Shown piece after piece: positions 59,601 through 64,000 of a stretch of DNA of 64,000 nucleotides. A program made the position numbers and the translations under genes. How positions within the stretch are numbered: position 1 is the first letter of the stretch; each line of letters starts with the position of its first letter. Source of the DNA: Dreissena polymorpha (Eukaryota; Mollusca; Bivalvia; Myida; Dreissenidae); NCBI RefSeq assembly GCF_020536995.1, contig NC_068360.1, positions 14,558,178-14,622,177 on the forward strand, read 5' to 3'. The notes below the pieces were generated by a model. That model saw nothing but the letters and a program-made list of their open reading frames with translations. It did no database searches and was not told the origin of the DNA.

Positions 59601-62142
59601 AACTGCTCGACGAAGAAGAGCGTGTCCGATGTCTAATCCTTGATGAAGACGATGTATTCAACGAAGAATAGGAGAATAATTCAATGAAGAAGACCGAGTT
59701 CTTCTTCTTGACCGGTGACTGGTGTTATCGGTGGCAGGCCTAACTGATGACTGTTGACCGGTGACCGGAGCGGTGATCAATGACCGGACCGGTGACCGGA
59801 CCGGACAGTTGACATGACCGGACCGGTGACATGACCGGAGCGGTGACATGACCGGACCGGTGACATGACCGGTGACCGGACCGGTGACATGACCAGTGAC
59901 CGGACTGGTGATCAATGACCGGACCGGTGACCGGACCGGTGACATGAACGGTGACCGGACCGGTGACCGGACCGGTGATCAATGACCGGACCGGTGACAT
60001 GACCGGTGACCGGACCGGTGATCAATGACCGGACCGGACCGGTGACATGACCGGTGACCGGACCGGCCGGTCAGACGTCGATCAATGGTCCGTGATCAAC
60101 GTCCCCGGTCATATCATGACCAGTGTTGTCACCGGATAATGACCGTATGGCGGATGCCAAATGGTCCGGCATTGGTCAATGTCCTTGACCAATGCCATCG
60201 GGCAAAGACCGGCTGACGGGTGTCGCCATATGGTCTGATGTTGACCGACTGTCTAAGAGACTTAGCATAGTACGGTCGCGATCGTGCCCGATACCCGGTG
60301 ACTGATACTGCAACTATCATCCATGATCTGCGAAGTCACCGGGTATTTATCCACTCTTGTTTCTGCGACCATCATGTAGTTGAATATATGAAAAACAAGA
60401 GCAAAGCATATTCAACCATAAACTGGTCACAGACCAGATTATCATACGGCACATAAAATCATTATTTGACCATAATGAAAATTATAATAATACTGCCGTA
60501 GATCATAAATTAAACAAAAGTTTAATTCAAAACAGATGAAAAATAAAATGACGATCAATTAGATTGTCATACGGAACGTTAAAATCATTATTGCACACAA
60601 TGGCAAATGATAAACAATCTGTCAATAGAAGAACACGCTTTGCACGATCTCGTGACACATTAGAAGAACATGCTTTGCACGTTCTAGCAATGTATTAGAA
60701 GAGCACGTTTTGCACGTGGTCCTTCGCGCCTGAAAACACCCAGCATGGTAGAAATAAACCATTGTTCGATAAAAACAAGCATGGCTTACCTTTTACAAAT
60801 GAAACAAAATCCATTAAATCCACACAAATTAATCCGAATGAGAAATAAAAAGATAAATAACACAATTTATCTATTCAAAACCCCAATCAACCAAGTGAAA
60901 AACAATATTTTAATTCAGAGCCGTAAAAGACACGTATACACCTGGTTGATCCGGAAAGAATATTGAGGGTTGGTTACCGATTTTTGGCTAGGTTGCATTG
61001 CACTATGTTTAACCTGGCCTGTATTACGGTTTTGAGGTGGCGGATTCCCAGTTAAAATTCCGGATGAGTTATTTCCCCTTGGAAAGTATAAGCATACGAT
61101 AACAGGTCAGTATTTATGACATTAAAACATTGAACTAAGTCTGGCTCTTAATTTTCAGCCGAAAATCTGTGTCAACAATTTAACGTATTACCAATTGTAA
61201 GTTTTGTAAAGAAAGAATTGCAGCTAAAACAAAATCCTGAAATTTTTGTAGGCAAATATGCTCACTTGCAGCAATAAGCAGTTGTTTTTTCACAATTTTG
61301 GGGATGCTGCCCCGGGACCATTGGATTGGGAAAAAATGGCGTTGTTTGAACTAAAATTATGAACTTTTGTTTGGTCTTTATTGCTTACTAATACTTTAAA
61401 ATTAAGATTGAGTATTTTCAATATTATATTTACTAAGGTTCAACCCAAAGAGCTGCTTAGGGAAATTTACTAAATATTGCATTTTATTTACACTTTTTTT
61501 TATTTGAAACCATCATTTGAAATTTTAGTAAGGCATTTGGGAAAATATAATTTTTGAGATTGGGAATGTGGCCAAATAACTGCCCCAATCTTGACAAAAA
61601 AACACTGGTTGGCTATTATAAAGAATTGCAGAGTTTGCCCTAAAATGAAAGTGCCCAACCTTGGCCAAAACTATGTGAGCGATTAAATAAACACATCTGC
61701 ATCGCCCTTAACGCTTTTAGTTTGCTACACACTTGGCGCGTTTCATAAAAGGTACTTGTTTCCCTATTTTCAGCAGTTCCCTTTAAATGGATTTCCCTAG
61801 AATGAAATTGATCTACCTTATAAACTTAGATTGGATTTCCCTAGAATGAAATTGACCTACCCCCCTTATTAACTTTAAATGGATTTCCCTTCAATGAAAT
61901 TAACCAACCTTATTGACTTCAAATGGATTTCCCTAGAATTAAATTGACCTACCTAATAAACATAAAATGGATTTGCCTGGAATGATATTACCCTACCTTA
62001 TTAACTTTAAATGGATTTCCAAACATGTGGACCCTTGTGGGTGTGCTCTCCAGGGGTCGGAGGGAAGGAGACTCCACGTTGATCTTTTTCAGGTATTCCT
62101 GGTAGTTGCCCATCTGAGCAATGGGAACGCTGTGAAGCTCAT
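44603..62142 (-). CDS. INTS6: INTS6, Integrator complex subunit 6, last five coding exons
   Basis: INTS6 belongs to the nuclear Integrator complex, which cleaves snRNA and paused Pol II transcripts; it sits in the arm that holds phosphatase PP2A. Coding exons on the minus strand, in order: 62,142-61,997, 52,663-52,546, 49,112-48,981, 45,732-45,460, 44,784-44,603. All junctions are in phase with AG acceptors and GT donors, giving 283 residues and TAA. Exon 1 has HSVPIAQMGNYQEYL and FGNPFK, near-identical to vertebrate INTS6. Exon 2 starts NIMVDEAEDS (human: MMIDEADEF). Exons 3-4 are acidic and Ser-rich with low conservation (VKIKTEPVE). Exons 4-5 give the conserved C-terminal domain: LVVTEVRKPGKKYDLLF, VQGTFEM, HEAARFKKKILIDLL. 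The N-terminal VWA domain lies beyond the window. Introns of 9,333, 3,433, 3,248 and 675 bp are filled with mobile elements. An INTS6-like paralogue is not excluded, but invertebrates usually have one gene. Confidence 0.95.
44841..45077. mobile_element. GCCTGTGCAG-type foldback element, intron of INTS6
   Basis: Within the 675-bp last intron. ttagcctgtgcagtccgcac with inverted gcttatcagggac, then agagtctctttttagc, then gattagcctgtgtggac and the end actttacgcacatgaatta. It occupies about a third of the intron. Confidence 0.85.
45829..46118 (+). mobile_element. AACAAGAG element carrying an X-box, copy 2
   Basis: aacaagagattgcaaagcaa at the left. The right subterminal repeat gtttcaccggtaggggac is intact and the left partner slightly changed. 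GTTGCCATAGCAAC is unchanged at 45,905-45,918, again followed by tgacgtagg and tgacgtgcat. It lies in the third INTS6 intron of the window, antisense to the gene. Confidence 0.88.
46749..47585 (-). mobile_element. AGGTCA element (gggcctaggatcatgaaac type), six units
   Basis: Starts gccccccatatgggcatacg and repeats, about every 150 bp, cactgtgaccttgacctttg, acctagtgacctgaaaatca, ggggtcatctgccagt and gaagtttcatgatcctaggc. About six units, high similarity. Intron of INTS6. Confidence 0.87.
47718..48945. mobile_element. GCCTGTGCAG-type foldback element split by a later insertion
   Basis: The left half (47,718-47,778: gcctgtgcacttttcacagg, gacactttcagctttaa) and right half (48,856-48,945: agaaagtctcttctaagc, ccctgattagcctgcgcaga) together make one element. 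They are separated by the 1.07-kb element at 47,780-48,853. The right half ends only 36 bp from the INTS6 exon at 48,981. Confidence 0.8.
47780..48853 (+). mobile_element. ctagagctttgtcacagacg element with ccttgaccttggagatat units
   Basis: Left end ctagagctttgtcacagacg and gacgtatacccccacatg; right end ccaatggtaatgggggtata, giving short inverted tatacccccat-like termini. The interior has about five tandem units of 150-175 bp (gaccttggagatatcgacgt, gcaacacaccatccaatgat, gaacaaatgtgccaaatgat). Non-coding. Confidence 0.8.
49403..50760. mobile_element. AACAAGAG element (ttctgaccaagtttggtgaa units), interrupted by a hAT element
   Basis: Starts aacaagagtgccaaactgtc. Units of about 150 bp repeat cttctgaccaagtttggtga, agatcggatgaaaactactt and gagagcggacacca. 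It closes near gcccgccaagggtgaaacta. The hAT copy at 49,729-50,539 sits inside one unit. Intron of INTS6. Confidence 0.8.
49729..50539. mobile_element. hAT element, 811 bp, internally deleted, perfect 8-bp target duplication
   Basis: TAGGGCTGTCACGAT at the left, ATCGTGACAGCCCTA at the right, gcggacac duplicated on both sides (49,721-49,728 and 50,540-50,547). Both ends carry dense CGCGGTA/TACCGCG palindromes. Inside, an ATG at 50,282 in good context opens a 39-codon frame (MADILEKDANNNNNNDYFYQ...) that stops. It may be the start of a transposase or of a captured exon; the rest is missing. Same family as the MITE at 2,485-2,912. Confidence 0.93.
50995..51222. mobile_element. GCCTGTGCAG-type foldback element, best copy
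   Basis: Long imperfect inverted ends: ggcttaatgcatgtgcgtaa and agtgtcgtcccagattagcc at the left; ctaatctgggacgacacttt and acgcacatgcattaagccc at the right. An internal hairpin (ttagcctgtgcagtccacac and aggctaatcagggacgac) lies near the left end. No coding capacity. Other copies: 1,663, 8,733, 40,236, 44,841, 47,718 (split) and 52,261. Confidence 0.9.
51290..51690. repeat. 47-bp tandem array, about 8.5 units
   Basis: Unit ggcactggtaaatcttgaac, agacatgctcagaatgcctg, caagtgt, repeated every 47 bp from about 51,311, the last two units diverged. Intron of INTS6. Confidence 0.93.
51795..52262 (-). mobile_element. AGGTCA-rich tandem-core element, two units
   Basis: aacaagagatgtgtttgtga and acacaatgccccctattgcg at the left; ctgatctttttagatccggg and tgcataa at the right. 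Two units with gaatgaccttgaccttgact, ccactcaaaatgtgcagctc and cacatgcatgccaaatatga. Same family as 10,006-11,233. Confidence 0.83.
52261..52475. mobile_element. GCCTGTGCAG-type foldback element
   Basis: acttggcttaatgcatgtgc at the left, then ttagcctgctcagtatgcac, an inverted gcttatcagggacaac, and at the right cttggatgacactttaccca. It directly abuts the preceding element and ends 71 bp from an INTS6 exon. Confidence 0.82.
52759..53070 (+). mobile_element. AACAAGAG element (gcaccgcataacgggtgc type), copy 1
   Basis: Starts aacaagagcaccgcataacg, with a small hairpin gcaccg/gggtgc, then a T run, aggtcacagtgacctttact, gtagaactcatcaaggtgca, aagttgtaggtggaagcact, and the end gttttctgaaaacagccgag (53,040s, approximate). 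The near-identical second copy is at 62,172-62,515. Confidence 0.82.
53071..54998. other. INTS6 intron sequence, no exon seen
   Basis: AT-rich, with a (CAA)n run near 54,237 and an 18-base C run near 54,740. Frames at 54,011-54,589 are short and not recognisable. There may be old repeats without clear borders. Confidence 0.45.
57545..57612. repeat. ACCGGT-type short repeat block inside the DIRS-like element
   Basis: gaccggtgaccggaccggta and accgaccggtgaccggaac. Similar blocks lie at 58,665-58,745 and 58,865-58,945, with the main array at 59,710-60,110. Confidence 0.8.
59710..60110. repeat. ACCGGTGACCGG minisatellite inside the DIRS-like element
   Basis: Irregular tandem arrangement of gaccggtgaccggaccggtg, gatcaatgaccggaccggtg and acatgaccggtgaccgg, with longer repeated blocks of about 70-100 bp. 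Very dense in the palindromes ACCGGT and CCGG. It overlaps the Arg/Ser-rich region of the host element. The frames over it are repeat translation. Confidence 0.9.
61130..61780. other. INTS6 intron, nothing recognised
   Basis: AT-rich, no exon or known repeat supported. Confidence 0.4.
61781..62020 (-). repeat. 44-bp array made of an INTS6 exon end plus its 5' splice site
   Basis: Units start at 61,781, 61,825, 61,873, 61,917, 61,961 and 62,005 (period 44, once 48). Read on the minus strand, each unit is the last part of the exon (GGAAATCCATTTAAAGTTAA then TAAG), the donor (gtaggg) and about 14 further intron bases. The unit at 62,005 is the real exon end. Downstream copies keep AG/GTAGGT at 61,953, AAG/GTTGGT at 61,909 and AAG/GTAGAT at about 61,817; one copy is altered (aaggggggtagg). 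Confidence 0.92.
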
Positions 62143-62171
62143 CTACAAATGTAAAATGGAATGTGTTTATA

Positions 62172-62515
62172 AACAAGAGTACCGCATTACGGGTGCCACG
62201 CTTGGCTATGGGTGCATTTTTGAAGAAATGAAAGCTTGTCAGATTTTTTTTTTTTTTTAAGAGGTCACAGTGACCTTGACCTTTGACCTAATGACCCAAA
62301 TATGAGTGTGGCGTGTAGAACTCATCAAGGTGCAGCTACATATGAAGTTTCAAAGTTGTAGGTGGAAGCACTTTGATTTTAGAGCCAATGTTCAAAACCT
62401 TGACAAAACGTTAAGATTTTAGCACGACGTGGGCGACACGACGACGGACACGACACAGCAAGCTGGCTATGACAATACCTCAGGTTTTGTCTGAAAACAG
62501 CCGAGCTCAAAATGG
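62172..62515 (+). mobile_element. AACAAGAG element (gcaccgcataacgggtgc type), copy 2
   Basis: aacaagagtaccgcattacg at the left, 29 bp upstream of the INTS6 exon; aggtcacagtgaccttgacc, gtagaactcatcaaggtgca and aagttgtaggtggaagcact inside; cctcaggttttgtctgaaaa and cagccgagctc at the right. Close match to 52,759-53,070. Confidence 0.85.
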
Positions 62516-62656
62516 CTGAATGCAACCAGAATGAAACCATAACAGTCGGATAGTAACTGGCTGCCTGTTCAGGTTTTATGCTGGTTGCTGCTCATCAGTG
62601 TCTTTGTGTTGAAATTGGAGTCTTTAAAAATTTAATCTAGGAAGAAAAGTGTTTAA
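62514..62656 (-). mobile_element. TTAA-type miniature element B, decayed fragment
   Basis: gcaaccagaatgaaaccata, gcctgttcaggttttatgct and ggttgctgctcatcagtgtc match family B; both TTAA ends are lost or altered. Confidence 0.65.
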
Positions 62657-62773
62657 TTCAATCAGATTTTCTTAAGGACTACACACAGATCAAAATGGGT
62701 GCATAAGATGCAAAAGGTTCATTGAAGTCTCTTCTACGAAGAAATAGTGTAAGTGGAACTTATAGTCACAGAA

Positions 62774-63410
62774 TAGCCTGTGCGGACTGAACATGCATTA
62801 CTGCGGACTGCACATGCATTACTGCAGACTGCACATGCATTACTGCAGACTGCACATGCATTACTGCGGACTGAACATGCATTACTGCAGACTGAACATG
62901 CATTACTGCGGACTGCACATGCATTACTGCGGACTGAACAGGCATTACTGCGGACTGAACATGCATTACTGCGGACTGAACATGCATTACTGCGGACTGA
63001 ACATGCATTACTGCGGACTGCACATGCATTACTGCGGACTGCACATGCATTACTGCAGACTGCACATGCATTACTGCGGACTGCACATGCATTACTGCAG
63101 ACTGAACATGCATTACTGCGGACTGAACATGCATTACTGCGGACTGAACATGCATTACTGCGGACTGAACATGCATTACTGCGGACTGAACATGCATTAC
63201 TACGGACTGAACATGCATTACTGCGGACTGAACATGCATTACTGCGGACTGAACATGCATTACTGCGGACTGAACATGCATTACTGCAGACTGAACATGC
63301 ATTACTGCGGACTGAACATGCATTACTACGGACTGAACATGCATTACTGCGGACTGAACATGCATTACTGCGGACTGAACATGCATTACTGCGGACCAAA
63401 CATGCATAAC
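62774..63410. repeat. 21-bp tandem array, about 30 units
   Basis: Unit catgcattactgcggactga plus a or c, about 30 copies with few variants (tgcagac, tacggac). The left border reads agcctgtgcggactg, and catgcatta also occurs at the ends of the GCCTGTGCAG elements, so the array probably grew out of one. Because 21 is a multiple of three, four long artefactual frames cross it. It lies in the INTS6 intron upstream of the exon at 62,142. Confidence 0.94.
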
Positions 63411-63489
63411 GCTGGGTTTTCCCAAAGCGCGAAGCAAATATGTTTGTTAGCTTCAAGTTTGCAATAAATTTCCACTGAACATCAGACAT

Positions 63490-64000
63490 AAAGAGAAATC
63501 ACCTAGGGGACATCATTACCTGTATCCGAGAGCTTGGTTTTGCTTGAATACCATGGGAAATCAACAAGGGAACATCATTACCTGTATCCGAGAGCTTGGT
63601 TTTGCTTGAATACGATGGGAAATCAACTATGGGACATCATTACCTGTATCCAAGAGCTTGGTTTTGCTTGAATACGATGGGAAATCACCTAGGGAACATC
63701 ATTACCTATATCAGAGAGCTGGGTTTGGCTTGAATATGATGGGAAATCACCTAGGGAATATCATTACCTGTTCCCCAGAGCTTGGTTTTGCTTGAATATG
63801 ATGGGAAATCACCTAGGGAACATAATTTCCTGTATTCTAGAGCTTGGTTTTGCTTGAATACGATGGGAAATCAACTATGGGACATCGTTACCTGTATCAG
63901 AGAGCTTGGTTTTGCTTGAAAACCATGGAAAATCACCTAGGGAACATCATTTCCTGTATCCGAGAGCTTGGTTTTGCTTGAATATGATGGGAAATCAGCT
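63490..64000 (-). repeat. 62-bp tandem array with repeated donor-like site, runs off the window
   Basis: Slightly more than eight units of 62 bp: cctgtatccgagagcttggt, tttgcttgaatacgatggga, aatcacctagggaacatcat, ta. On the minus strand each unit reads accaagctctcggatacag/gtaatgatg, a good 5' splice-site match. The reading that splits the codon as INTS6 exon 62,142 requires gives ...SSKTKLSDT. I infer it may copy the end of the next upstream INTS6 exon, which is outside the window. Confidence 0.9.

Larger units (their letters stand above)
55000..61129 (-). mobile_element. DIRS-like tyrosine-recombinase retroelement, decayed, in an INTS6 intron
   Basis: A 6.1-kb fossil lying on the minus strand (5' end at 61,129). 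Inverted terminal repeats of about 155 bp (55,043-55,198 and 60,954-61,107) differ at about one position. The two outermost ends differ from each other. Next to the inner side of the 3' repeat, 55,251-55,340 is complementary to both outermost ends joined together: the internal complementary region typical of DIRS1-type elements. TAAAACA occurs at both outer borders and there is no target duplication, as expected for tyrosine-recombinase integration. Traces of RNase H (about 56,950-57,250) and of a tyrosine recombinase (about 55,490-55,960) are visible, and an Arg/Ser-rich region (about 59,450-59,950) suits an ORF1 product. The coding part is broken in many places (well over ten). The near-identical ends suggest a fairly recent insertion. 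Confidence 0.85.

Noticed and set aside
59452-59945. Host SR splicing-factor gene suggested by an Arg/Ser-rich frame
   Set aside because: It lies inside the DIRS-like element, merges with the ACCGGT minisatellite and has no RRM or splice structure.
62734-63489. Long open frames on both strands (up to 251 residues) across the 21-bp array
   Set aside because: They exist only because 21 is a multiple of three; four frames are open at once and all are periodic (RSNACSV, MHVQSAV and so on).

Overview
The window looks like gene-poor nuclear DNA from a bivalve mollusc, probably a heterodont. This rests on AT-rich sequence, spliced genes with long introns, and dense families of short non-autonomous elements of kinds known from clams and mussels: pearl-like elements with tandem cores, elements full of AGGTCA motifs, and TTAA-flanked miniature elements. 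The genus is not fixed by the sequence; Dreissena-type mussels are a fair guess.

Two host genes can be read with confidence. (1) 25,283-28,290 (+) is a complete three-exon gene for a RING-less TRIM-family protein: two B-boxes, a coiled coil and an NHL-like beta-propeller, 557 residues, with compatible splice phases. (2) 44,603-62,142 (-) holds the last five coding exons of INTS6, the Integrator subunit 6. Its final 283 residues are readable, and the 5' part lies beyond the right edge of the window. The introns of INTS6 are packed with transposable elements. Three weaker exon candidates are listed at low confidence (3,798 +; 36,713-36,800 -; about 34,900-35,030 -).

Layout. 1-8.9 kb: TTAA elements, an 18/19-bp array, an array built from tRNA 5' arms, a hAT MITE with perfect 8-bp target duplications, a LINE fragment and a pearl-like element. 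9-16.6 kb: AGGTCA-rich elements, TTAA elements, a tRNA-Val-like sequence and a second pearl-like element. 16.6-21.9 kb: a 4.6-kb C-rich satellite with a 1.1-kb higher-order repeat, inside a split AGGTCA element. 22-25.2 kb: TTCATGAA-rich DNA and unassigned sequence. 25.3-28.4 kb: the TRIM gene. 29-44 kb: repeats, including a GTCAACTCG inverted-repeat element, an X-box-bearing element and a near-perfect hairpin. 44.4-62.2 kb: INTS6 and its intronic elements, including a hAT copy nested in another element and a decayed 6.1-kb DIRS-like element with inverted terminal repeats and an internal complementary region. 61.8-64 kb: three tandem arrays.

The most striking observation is that the 44-bp array beside the INTS6 exon at 61,997-62,142 is made of copies of that exon's own 3' end plus its 5' splice site, so the intron begins with a series of decoy donors. 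A 62-bp array at the window edge also repeats a donor-like ACAG/GTAATG in the phase the same gene needs, and may be a second case. Other points are tandem amplification of a pol III A-box, mobile elements carrying nuclear-receptor half-sites or an RFX X-box, and a shared AACAAGAG end on otherwise unrelated elements.
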